From positions 1 through 10,767 of the forward strand of contig CAJTRF010000023.1 in NCBI GenBank assembly GCA_910578525.1: 10,767 nt of DNA, written 5' to 3'. The DNA comes from an uncultured Mycoplasmatales bacterium (GTDB taxonomy: Bacteria; Bacillota_I; Bacilli_A; Mycoplasmatales; Mycoplasmoidaceae). The position numbers were made by a program, and so were the translations under genes. Positions within the stretch are counted from its first letter, which is position 1. The number at the start of each line of letters is the position of its first letter. Below, piece after piece: positions 1-7,833 of this stretch. The notes under the pieces were generated by a model, which saw only the letters and a program-made list of their open reading frames with translations, was not told the origin of the DNA and did no database searches.

Positions 1-101
1 TATTATATATATTAATTAAAGTGTGGGAAATTTCCTTTATTTATTATTTTTATTACATAAATACAATGTTTTTTTATCCACATTTTCCCCACAAATTTCC
101 C
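1..101. other. Putative oriC segment with DnaA boxes, downstream of dnaA
   Basis: This noncoding stretch lies directly beyond the dnaA stop codon. It contains a perfect DnaA box, TTATCCACA, at 74-82. A degenerate copy, TTCCCCACA (two mismatches), follows at 85-93. A third degenerate copy lies on the opposite strand at 22-30 (TTTCCCACA read on the minus strand). The palindrome GGAAATTTCC is at 26-35, and its half AAATTTCC recurs at 93-100. The rest is nearly pure A/T, which suits duplex unwinding. In many bacteria oriC lies beside dnaA, on one or both sides, so a role in initiation is likely. The region continues past the left edge of the window, so the number of boxes and the neighbouring gene (often dnaN) cannot be seen. 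Confidence 0.6.
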
Positions 102-1475
102 TTATATTTTTTTATACAAATTAGTTAAAAAATTTTCAAATTCCACATCAGATTTAACTTTCTTTTCAATTTTTTCAATTGATTCCATTACTGTTGAATG
201 ATCACGTCCAGAAAAGAAAGAACCAATTTGTGCATAATTCATATTAAATTTTTTTCTTAAAATATACATACACACTTGTCTAATTTGTGTTACTTGTTTA
301 GTTCTATCTTTACTTTTTATAATTTCTGGATCTACAAAATATAAACTACAAACTTGATCAATTATTAAATTAGGGTCTACATCAAAACCAAATTTATTAA
401 TACTTTCATTATTTTCTTCCATTGTAATTTTTTTAATTAAATCTAAATTAATAATTGCATTGGGTGGTAAATCATTATTAATACAGTAAAAAAGAATATG
501 ATGTAAAAATCCTTCTAATTGTCTAATATCTGTTGAATATCTTCCACAAATGTAATTAATTACATCATTAGTTAAAATGATTTTAGTATTACTTTCTTTT
601 AATTTATTTTCTAATATAGTTTTTACAGATTTCAAATCTGGTTTGCTAATTTTTACAACTAAGCCAGATGAAAATCTAGATTTCATTCTGTTTTCTAGAT
701 TTTTTAATTGTGATATATCTTTATCACAAGTCATAATAATAATTTTATTATTAGCTGTAGCTTTGTTAAAAATATTAAAGAAAATTTCATTTATTTTTTC
801 TTTTTTTTCTAAAAATTGAACATCATCAAACAATAAAAGATCATACGATTCATATTTTTGTTTTAATAATTCAACACTATTACCACCAATTGAAAAAGCG
901 TTATATACTTCTCTAATAAAATCATCAATTGGAATATATTTAACTATTTTATTTGGGAAGTGTATTTTATATTCATTACCAATTGCATGCAATAAATGAG
1001 TTTTTCCTAATCCAACACCACCAGTGATAAAAATTTGATTTCAGCATGCATCAGTTAAAATAGTTCTAATTGCATTGTAAGCTGATTTATTAAAATTACT
1101 AACAACAAAATTTGTAAATTGATAGTGTTTATTAATATTGCTGTTATTATCTTCTTTAATGGTTTGATGTTGAATGGGGTTTGTTTTAAATTTTAAATTT
1201 AAATCATTTTCAACAATAAATTCTAAACAGTAATTACTTTTATTAATCTCGTTAAATAATTTTCGGATTTGATTTTTATAATCCGTATTTAATGTTTGTT
1301 TGGCAAAAATATTTTTTGTTTTAATATATAAAACATTTTCTTTAGCATCAACAACTGAAATATTAGAGATATATTCATTAAAAAATACTTGGTTGATACC
1401 AGAATCTTGTAATTTAGTTTTTACAATATCTAAATTATTATTTAAGACAACTAATGTATTTTTATCTATTGGCAT
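102..1475 (-). CDS. dnaA: Chromosomal replication initiator protein DnaA
   Basis: DnaA is the AAA+ ATPase that binds DnaA boxes at oriC, melts the origin and helps load the replicative helicase. The frame is 457 residues, normal for the family, once an in-frame TGA at 1038-1040 is read as Trp146. The Walker A motif GGVGLGKT covers residues 153-160. Walker B is LLLFDDVQ, with Asp217-Asp218. The C-terminal domain IV carries the DnaA-box recognition signature GRDHSTV at about 423-429. Residues 1 to about 85 match the position of the helicase/DnaB-interacting domain I, followed by a short Asn-rich linker. The start ATG at 1473-1475 has no Shine-Dalgarno sequence, and a TATAAT lies only about 10 bases upstream, so the mRNA may be nearly leaderless. 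The gene is divergent from the rpmH operon, and DnaA boxes lie just past its stop. Confidence 0.97.
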
Positions 1476-1537
1476 TTTAAAAATTATTATAATAATTTAA
1501 TATATTTTGATATTATTAATATCTAATATTTGTAATT
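1476..1537. promoter_or_regulatory. Divergent promoter region between dnaA and rpmH
   Basis: This 62-base spacer is almost entirely A/T. A perfect 18-bp palindrome at 1481-1498, AAATTATTATAATAATTT, carries TATAAT on the plus strand (1488-1493) and on the minus strand (1491 down to 1486). The two candidate -10 elements therefore overlap. The plus-strand box would start transcription near 1500 and give rpmH a leader of about 40 bases. The minus-strand box would start transcription near 1479, only a few bases before the dnaA ATG. A second inverted repeat, GATATT-att-AATATC, spans 1509-1523. No convincing -35 hexamer or DnaA box is visible here. The AT bias makes chance TATAAT matches common, so the promoter assignment is tentative. 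Confidence 0.5.
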
Positions 1538-1684
1538 ATGAAAAGAACATATCAACCAAATAAATCTAAAAGAGCTAAAACTCATGGTTTCTTGAACAGA
1601 TCTTCTACTGCTAATGGTAAGAAAGTTCTTAAAAGAAGAAGAGCTAAAGGACGTAAAAGATTAACAGTTTCTGATGAAAAATAA
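1538..1684 (+). CDS. rpmH: 50S ribosomal protein L34
   Basis: L34 is a small, very basic protein of the large ribosomal subunit. The 48-residue product begins MKRTYQPNKSKRAKTHGFL and contains the family's NGKKVLKRRRAKGRKRLTV tail, so identification is secure. The length is typical. Translation starts at an ATG with no Shine-Dalgarno sequence upstream. The last 11 bases overlap the start of rnpA in another frame, which ties the two products together. It is the first gene of the plus-strand operon and probably uses the TATAAT at 1488-1493. Confidence 0.97.
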   Translation: MKRTYQPNKSKRAKTHGFLNRSSTANGKKVLKRRRAKGRKRLTVSDEK

Positions 1685-1997
1685 GAAATTTAGTTCTATT
1701 TCTGATAAAAAAACAATAGAACAAATTTTTTCTACAGCAAAAATCGTTAGTGATCGTTATTACTTAGTAAGATTTATTGCTTCTGATAATCCAAGAGTCG
1801 GAATTACTGTTTCTAAAAAAAATTTTAAGAGAGCAGTTGTAAGGAATAAAATTAGAAGACAAATAAGAAATTTTATTTATAGTAGTAATAATATTCCACA
1901 AAAAAATATTTTTATAATTGTTAAAAATACATATGATTATAAAAATCATACAGAAATGCAAAAAAGTTTAAATTCACTTTTTCAAAAAATAAAATAA
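1674..1997 (+). CDS. rnpA: Ribonuclease P protein component
   Basis: RnpA is the protein subunit that joins the RNase P RNA to remove 5' leaders from pre-tRNAs. The 107-residue protein has the family's central strand RVGITVSKK (about 41-49), followed by the basic RNR-type helix RAVVRNKIRRQIR (about 53-65), which contacts RNA. The length is normal, slightly short. The start overlaps the rpmH end by 11 bases, as is common for this pair. The stop overlaps the yidC start (TAATG at 1995-1999), which suggests translational coupling. Confidence 0.95.
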   Translation: MKNKKFSSISDKKTIEQIFSTAKIVSDRYYLVRFIASDNPRVGITVSKKNFKRAVVRNKIRRQIRNFIYSSNNIPQKNIFIIVKNTYDYKNHTEMQKSLNSLFQKIK

Positions 1998-3139
1998 TGT
2001 CTCAAAAATCTGCTTTAAATTTTAAATTAAATACTGAAAATTCTAGCAATGTAGCTAGTCCTTTTTGAACTAAACCTGAGACTAAAAAAAGTAAAGCTAA
2101 GAAAGTTTTAAAGTTTATTTGAAAGTGATCAAAACTTTTATTGTTTGCTTTCTTTATGTTAATGGGTTTATGAGGTTGTTTCCAAAGTATGGGAGACAAT
2201 ACTGTATCTACTGATGTAAATATTGGCAGTGGTCTTGAATTTGGTTTTAACTTCGGAACTACAGGTAATTGAATTTATGATCTTTCTTCTGGAAGTTTGT
2301 ATGGACAGTTCCATACATTTAGTGATTGATCACTAGACTATGGACCATTTTATGCGTTCTTTGTTTGACCAGGATCATGATTAGTACTACAAATTATGTG
2401 AGCAACTAATTCATGAGTTGGTGGGTTAAATGCTTTATTGGCGATCTTTATATTGCTTACAATAATCCGTATTTTTTCTATTTTAGTTACTTTAAGGTCA
2501 ACTCTTCAAAATGAAAAAATGACAGAAGTGCAAGGTAAAATGTCTGAAATTAATGCTAAATATAAAGGACTAACAGACCAAGCATCTAAACAAAAGAAAC
2601 AACAAGAAGTAATGGATTTATACAAGAAAAACAATGTTAAGCCATTTGCTGCATTTGAACAAATGTTTATTACATTACCTATTTTCTTGATTATTTATCG
2701 TGTTGTTACTATTGTTAGACCATTTAAATCTACTATTTTATTTGGTATTTGAAACTTTGCTTATACTCCAATGTCTCAAATTTTCAGTAACTTTGCTAGC
2801 GGCGGGTGGACATATATATTCTTCATTGCAATAGTTATTCCTATCCAATTTTTATCTATGAAGTTACCACAACGTTGAGCTAAGAAACGTAATAGAAATG
2901 CAGTTTCTTCTTCAAGCAAAGGTGGTAAACAAATGAAGAAGATGAATATGACTCAAAACATCTTTGCTGCTGTAATGTCGTTAATTGTTGTGTTCTCTGC
3001 TACCGGTGTAGGTGTGTATTGATTCTTTAATGCTTTATATTCTATTTTACAATCATGAATTATGCATAAAGTAATCATGCATAGTAGAAGCAAGAACTCT
3101 TCTCTTGAATCTAAACTTAATCGTTTAATCCTTGAGTAA
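1997..3139 (+). CDS. yidC: YidC/Oxa1-family membrane protein insertase
   Basis: YidC inserts and folds membrane proteins, alone or with SecYEG. The frame runs 380 residues after about a dozen in-frame TGA codons are read as Trp; at least one TGG is also used. Residues 1-40 are a hydrophilic, Lys-rich cytoplasmic stretch. The first membrane segment is at about 45-62 and ends LWGC, with Cys61. The core follows: a segment at about 145-165 containing Arg158 (IIRIF), the position of the conserved charge in the substrate groove; then a Lys/Gln-rich coiled cytoplasmic loop at about 170-215; then three further hydrophobic segments and a basic C-terminal tail. Its place after rpmH-rnpA is the widely conserved one. 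The start overlaps the rnpA stop by one base, and the stop overlaps the rsmA start by one base (TAATG). Confidence 0.93.
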
Positions 3140-3951
3140 TGGATTTTAAAAAAACACATGAATACATAACAAGTAGACAATTTAACCCATCAAAGAAAAT
3201 GGGTCAAAATTTTCTTGTTAATGAAGAAATATCACAAAAAATTGTAGAAAAAATAGATTTATCTAAAGCAAACTTGGTAATTGAAATAGGTCCGGGATTG
3301 GGTTCTTTAACTGATCATTTAATTGATAAAAAGTTTGATTTAATTCTTATAGAGTTAGATAAAAGGCTTAATGAATTTTTAACTAAAAGATATAAAGATA
3401 AAAAAATTAAAATCATTAATTCTGATGTATTAAAAGTGGATTTTAACGAAATCTCTAAAGGTTATAAGCACTGTGTAATTGTTTCTAATTTACCATATTC
3501 AATTAGTTCTCTTGTAGTAATGAAATTTTTAAAGTGTTCTAATATTGATTTATTTTACTGTATGTTACAAAAAGAAATGGTTGATCGTATTATGGCTCCT
3601 GTTGGATCTAAAAAATATAATGGGTTAACTGCACTTGCAACATATTATTTCAATATTGAAAGATTAATGAATATTTCACCAAACAATTTCTATCCTATCC
3701 CAGAAGTTGATTCCACATTTATTAAAATTAAAAAAAATAATAAAATCTATGATGAAAAGTTTGATAAGTTCTTAAGAACTTGTTTCTTAAACAGAAGAAA
3801 AACTTTGGTTAATAATTTAAAGTATACTTATAAAATTGATGAACTAAATTTAGTTCTTAATAGTTTAAATTTTAAGCTAACATCTCGTGCAGAAGAATTC
3901 ACACCAGAACAACTTCACACTCTTTACACAACTTTGAACAATGGAAATTAA
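3139..3951 (+). CDS. rsmA: 16S rRNA (adenine1518-N6/adenine1519-N6)-dimethyltransferase
   Basis: RsmA (KsgA) dimethylates two adjacent adenines in the 3' terminal helix of 16S rRNA using S-adenosylmethionine, late in 30S assembly. The 270-residue protein shows the N-terminal GQNFL (22-26), the SAM-binding motif EIGPGLGSLT (49-58), the acidic ribose-binding Glu72, the SDVL motif (95-98) and the catalytic NLPY (117-120). The C-terminal helical domain carries RRKTLVNNLK. Length and motifs are normal, and no Trp codons occur. It overlaps yidC by one base and ispE by 11 bases, so it is translated from a polycistronic mRNA without its own recognisable ribosome-binding site. Confidence 0.96.
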   Translation: MDFKKTHEYITSRQFNPSKKMGQNFLVNEEISQKIVEKIDLSKANLVIEIGPGLGSLTDHLIDKKFDLILIELDKRLNEFLTKRYKDKKIKIINSDVLKVDFNEISKGYKHCVIVSNLPYSISSLVVMKFLKCSNIDLFYCMLQKEMVDRIMAPVGSKKYNGLTALATYYFNIERLMNISPNNFYPIPEVDSTFIKIKKNNKIYDEKFDKFLRTCFLNRRKTLVNNLKYTYKIDELNLVLNSLNFKLTSRAEEFTPEQLHTLYTTLNNGN

Positions 3952-4708
3952 TTCATACGCAAAAATAAATTTAATATTAAAAATTTATCCAAAAAACAAA
4001 CAAGAAATAAAACATAAAATTAAAAGTTTATTCATTTTGGATAAATCTTTATTTGATTTAATTTCTATAAAGTCTTCAAAAAAAGACATAGTTATTTATA
4101 AAAATAAAAATAAAACTTTTGTTTTAAATGATTGTTTAATTATTAAATCTTTAAAGTATTTAAAAAATGAATTTAATATTGCAAAACATTATTCAATTAA
4201 AGTTGAAAAGAATATTAACATAATGTCTGGATTAGGTGGTGGAAGCTCAAATGCGGCAACTGTAATTAAATATGTAATGAAAGATAATAAAATATCGTTG
4301 GCAAAATTAAATTTAAAAGATATTGCTTTAAAATTAGGTAGTGATATTCCTTTCTTCTTATCTTCTTACAATAGCGCCATTGTTTCAGATTATGGAAATA
4401 AGGTTGAAAAGTTTAATTTATCTAAAAAAATTTCATATAAAATTCACACGAATAATATCAAAGTTTCTACTAAAGAAGTGTTTAAGCAATTAGAGAAAAC
4501 CAGACCTTATAAATCTCAAGTAAATTTTTCTAAATGTTTAGATTCATTATTGAATAAAACTTTTAATAATCATTATGTATATAATGATTTACATCCATAT
4601 ATTTTAAAAGTTAGTGATAAAAAACTACTTGAAAATATAAACAAAATATCTTCAAAAAATAAGATTATTTGTGGTTCTGGAGGGACAATATTAACTATTC
4701 ATGAGTAA
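3941..4708 (+). CDS. ispE: 4-diphosphocytidyl-2-C-methyl-D-erythritol kinase
   Basis: IspE is the GHMP-family kinase that phosphorylates CDP-methylerythritol with ATP, the fourth step of the MEP route to isoprenoid precursors. The 255-residue protein begins with the family signature SYAKINLIL (5-13), where Lys8 matches the catalytic-site lysine. It has the ATP-binding glycine loop GLGGGSSNAA (97-106), then LGSDIPFF with Asp134 at the position of the catalytic aspartate, and ends with the third GHMP motif GSGGT (245-249). All key motifs are intact, so it looks functional although 25-35 residues shorter than typical. It overlaps rsmA by 11 bases and gltX by 8. rsmA-ispE adjacency is common in Gram-positive bacteria, but most mycoplasmas have lost the pathway. 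No other MEP gene is in the window. Confidence 0.92.
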   Translation: MEINSYAKINLILKIYPKNKQEIKHKIKSLFILDKSLFDLISIKSSKKDIVIYKNKNKTFVLNDCLIIKSLKYLKNEFNIAKHYSIKVEKNINIMSGLGGGSSNAATVIKYVMKDNKISLAKLNLKDIALKLGSDIPFFLSSYNSAIVSDYGNKVEKFNLSKKISYKIHTNNIKVSTKEVFKQLEKTRPYKSQVNFSKCLDSLLNKTFNNHYVYNDLHPYILKVSDKKLLENINKISSKNKIICGSGGTILTIHE

Positions 4709-6146
4709 CAAGGTAAGAACAAGATATGCACCAAGCCCTACAGGGTTCTTCCATATTGGAGGAGCACGTACTGCTTTATTTAACTATCTATATGCTAAAC
4801 ATTGCAATGGTGATTTTGTTGTTCGTATTGAAGATACTGACATTGAAAGAAATGTTGAAGGTGGTATTGATTCACAATTAAATAATTTAACATGATTAAA
4901 AATTCCTTATGATGAATCAATAAAAAACCCTGGTAAGTTTGGGCCATATATTCAATCACAAAAGTTAGAAAGATATCGTGAATTAGCTAATAAACTTCTA
5001 CAAGAAGGTAAGGCTTATTATTGTTTTTGTTCTAAAGAAGAATTAGATTTGCAACGTGAAATTGCAATGAAACAAGGACACACACCTAAATATAACCGTA
5101 AGTGTTTATACTTGTCAAAAGAAGAAATACAAGAAAAATTAAGTCAAAATATTCCTCATGTAATTAGATTAAAAATGCATGATAACGAAAACATTGAATG
5201 AGATGATCTAATTAGAGGACACATGAGTGTTCCCACATCAGCTTTAACAGATCCTGTTATCCTTAAATCTAATGGTATTCCTATGTACAACTTTGCTGTT
5301 GTAGTAGATGATTATGATATGGAAATAACTCATGTATTACGTGGTGAAGAACATTTATCTAATACTCCATATCAAATTGCTATCAAGAAAGCCTTAGGCT
5401 TTGATACTAGAGAGATTAAGTATGGACATTTGTCTATCATTATTGATGAAACAGGTAAAAAGTTATCTAAAAGAAATAAAACATTAAAACAATTTATCCA
5501 GGATTATAAAGATATGGGAGTTTTACCAGAAGCTATTACTAACTTCTTAGCTTTACTTGGATGGAGTTCTAAATCAAACAATGAAATTTTATCAATAGAT
5601 GAAATTATTAAAGAATTTGATTTTGATAGAATTTCAAAATCCCCAGCATTTTTTGATTTTAAGAAAATGTTATGAATCTCTAATTCATATTTAAAAAATA
5701 TGAATGATCAAGATTATTTAACATTTGTTAAAAAATTTTTAACTGTTGATTTAAACAAATATGCCAAACATAAAGATGAAATTTTATTAATTTTCAAACC
5801 ACAAATTCAATATGGTCAACAAATTAATGAATTAGTCACTGACATCTTTATGTCTGACATTAACAACTTACCTGTTCAATTACAAGAAACAGTTAAACAA
5901 GATTTCTTTAAAAAGAACATGGAAGCATTTAAACGAGTTATTTCAGAAATGGATGTAATTACTTATGAAAATGCAAAAGACATTGTTAACAATGTAAAAC
6001 AAATTTCAGGATTAAAGGGTAAAGAATTATTTTTACCAATGAGAATTGCTTGTATTGGGAAAGAGCATGGTCCTGAAATGAATAAAATATTAACAATAAT
6101 TGGCAAAGATCAAATATTGAAAAATATTGATACATTAACAAAATAG
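4701..6146 (+). CDS. gltX: Glutamyl-tRNA synthetase
   Basis: GluRS is a class I enzyme that charges tRNA(Glu). In lineages lacking GlnRS it also misacylates tRNA(Gln) for later amidation, which probably applies here. The frame is 481 residues once TGA codons near 4892, 5200 and 5673 are read as Trp. The HIGH-type motif is PSPTGFFHIGGART, with HIGG at 18-21. The KMSKS-type motif is KLSKR at 254-258. A putative zinc site C108-x-C110-x24-C135-x-Y137 has the spacing of the E. coli site but tyrosine in place of the fourth ligand, histidine. The C-terminal helical anticodon-binding domain covers roughly 320-481. The start overlaps ispE by 8 bases. A GGAGG at 4679-4683 lies 17 bases before the ATG, rather far for a Shine-Dalgarno sequence. 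Confidence 0.95.
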
Positions 6147-6147
6147 T

Positions 6148-7374
6148 ATGCAGTTAAAAAAGAAATCTACATTTATAAAAGATCCTATTCATGGTGAAAT
6201 TAATTTCTCAGAGAATGATGTTTGATTATGAGAAATTTTATTTACTAATGAATTTCAAAGACTAAATAGAATAAGACAATTAGGATTGTCTTATCAATTA
6301 TTTCCTTCTGCAACTCACACAAGATTTTCTCACTCTATAGGTGTGTATGAAACAGCTCGTAGATTTATAGACAATTTAAAAATTAAAAACTTAACACCTA
6401 AGAAACGTAAAGTAATTTTAGCTGCAGCATTATTACATGATATTGGACACGGTCCTAATTCCCATGCGTTTGAAAAATATACAAACATTTCTCATGAAAC
6501 TTATACAAAAATGATTATTTCTAATAAGAATGGTAGTATTTATAAAATCTTAACTAAAAATAATGTTCCTGTTAAAGATGTATTAGACATTTTAGATAAA
6601 AAGAGTAAAAATGAATGAATGAACTCTTTAGTAAGTAGTCAAATTGATGTTGACAGAATTGACTACTTACAACGTGACTCTCATTACACTGGTGCTACAT
6701 ATGGCGAAATTGATTCATCAATGATTGCTAGACGTGCAATGTTTATGAATAACCAGATAGTATTTAGTTTAAAAGCTATTTCAACTATTGAGAATTTTTT
6801 AATTGGTAGATTCCATATGTATGAACAAGTCTATGAAAATGTTCATACAATTGCTAACGAATGAATTATTCAACAAATTATGACTAGAGTTAAAGAATTG
6901 TACAAATCTGGTTATAAATTTGTTGATCACAACCATTTATTAGAATTATTTAATCATTGATTGAATGATAAACTATTTACTGTAGAAGAATTTGTTAAAT
7001 TAGATGATTGAAATCTAAGTGTTTTGTTAGATTCACTTAAACACGAGAAAGATCTGATTCTAAAAACATTATTAGAAGAAAGAGATACTAAAAATAAATA
7101 TGTGTGCATAGATTACACTAAAAAAGATTACCAACTAGCAGTTGCAAAAGCAAAAAAACTAAAAATGCCAATTAAATATAACATTGACATTATTAAACAC
7201 AAAGCAATTTGTTTATATGATCCAAATAAACAACCAATAAAAATTTATAACAGTCTAACTAAAAAAATTGAAAATTTTGATACTTTAAGTAATATTGTCT
7301 CAAAAAATCAATTCATTAAAAAAGAAAGAACTTTATTAATTATTAATTCTAAATTAATAAAACATAAATTTTAA
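6148..7374 (+). CDS. HD-domain phosphohydrolase, dGTPase-like (YwfO/COG1078 type)
   Basis: The 408-residue protein, read through several TGA-Trp codons, has the layout of dNTP triphosphohydrolase-like HD proteins. It opens with IKDPIHGEI near residue 10. Next come THTRFSHSIGV (metal-ligand His62), then the HD pair in LLHDIGHGPNSHAFE (His97-Asp98), then QIDVDRIDYLQRDS at about 165-178, which supplies the last aspartate. These are the four H...HD...D ligands of a metal-dependent phosphohydrolase, so it is probably active. The substrate cannot be read from sequence: dNTPs are likely, other nucleotides possible. The C-terminal third (about 290-408) is Lys-rich and less recognisable. It starts one base after the gltX stop with no Shine-Dalgarno sequence, so it is the last gene of the rpmH operon. 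I know of no fixed functional link to gltX. Confidence 0.85.
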
Positions 7375-7407
7375 TATATAATAACGCAATAATATTATTA
7401 AAGAATT
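7375..7407 (+). promoter_or_regulatory. Candidate promoter for rpoE-fba
   Basis: This 33-base gap contains a perfect -10 box TATAAT at 7377-7382, which would start transcription around 7389 and leave a leader of about 20 bases. No good -35 hexamer is visible, as is usual in mycoplasmas. A small palindrome, AATAATATTATT, lies at 7388-7399. There is no GC stem and no T run, so I see no terminator for the upstream operon, and read-through from it is possible. Confidence 0.5.
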
Positions 7408-7833
7408 ATGTCAAAACAAATTAATGACATTGCTTACGAAGTTGCTAAAGAAGAATTTGGAGACAAAGTCTTCTCTTTTAACCAACTATGAAGCAAAACT
7501 GCAAGTAGGATTAAAACGCCTACAAAACAACAAGCTACTGTTAAAGGCGAATTGTACTCTGAAATAATGCAAGATACAAACTTTCTTTACATTGGTAAAC
7601 AAAATTGAAAGTTAAGAGAGTTTGTTGATCAAAACACACTTAAAAAAACATTAGCATCTTCACTTTATGATTTTGATAAATCATTAACTGAAGAAGACAT
7701 TGAAGATATGGATGTATTAAGTGAACGTTTTGATGAAGAGTCTGGAATGTATTACGATGAAACAGAAGATGAAGCTATTCAAACATTACAAGGAATGGCT
7801 GAAATATCAAAAGACGAGGAGGAAAATGAATAA
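7408..7833 (+). CDS. rpoE: DNA-directed RNA polymerase delta subunit
   Basis: The delta subunit is a Gram-positive/Mollicutes accessory protein of RNA polymerase that promotes enzyme recycling and lowers nonspecific nucleic acid binding. The product is 141 residues. Residues 1 to about 72 form the HARE-HTH type globular domain (IAYEVAKEEFG, FSFNQLW, then a YIGKQNWKLRE strand turn). Residues from about 90 are strongly acidic (LTEEDIEDMD, FDEESG, DETEDEA, KDEEENE), the hallmark disordered polyanionic tail. Two tryptophans, W28 and W67, are encoded by TGA, so under the standard code the gene is broken and easily missed. The start is an ATG with only a weak AAAG upstream. The stop overlaps the fba start (TAATG at 7831-7835), and the codons of the acidic tail double as the fba ribosome-binding site. 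Confidence 0.9.
7816..7822 (+). promoter_or_regulatory. Strong ribosome-binding site for fba
   Basis: GAGGAGG lies 10 bases before the fba ATG at 7833, inside the last codons of rpoE. An ATG at 7826-7828 is closer but in a different frame from the aldolase, so this site and the protein homology together fix 7833 as the start. It is the only strong, well-spaced Shine-Dalgarno sequence among the plus-strand genes here, which suits a highly expressed glycolytic enzyme. Confidence 0.75.

Noticed and set aside
577..819. 80-residue plus-strand reading frame inside dnaA
   Set aside because: Hydrophobic, low-complexity antisense of the DnaA ATPase domain, with no start signal; a by-product of AT-rich sequence.
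1300..1500. 66-residue plus-strand reading frame over the 5' part of dnaA
   Set aside because: Antisense to a securely identified gene, with no ribosome-binding site and no recognisable motif.
1997..2180. YidC as a lipoprotein processed at Cys61 (LWGC)
   Set aside because: Trp at the -2 position and a 40-residue hydrophilic extension before the membrane segment make a standard lipobox unlikely; noted only as a resemblance to Gram-positive YidC.
1764..2199. Two minus-strand reading frames (1764-1961 and 2002-2199) opposite rnpA and yidC
   Set aside because: Both are antisense to well-identified genes, low in complexity and without initiation signals.
2953..3180. 75-residue minus-strand reading frame across the yidC-rsmA junction
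   Set aside because: Covers two real genes on the opposite strand and has no ribosome-binding site.
7388..7399. AATAATATTATT palindrome as a terminator for the upstream operon
   Set aside because: No GC pairs and no following T run; too weak to terminate.
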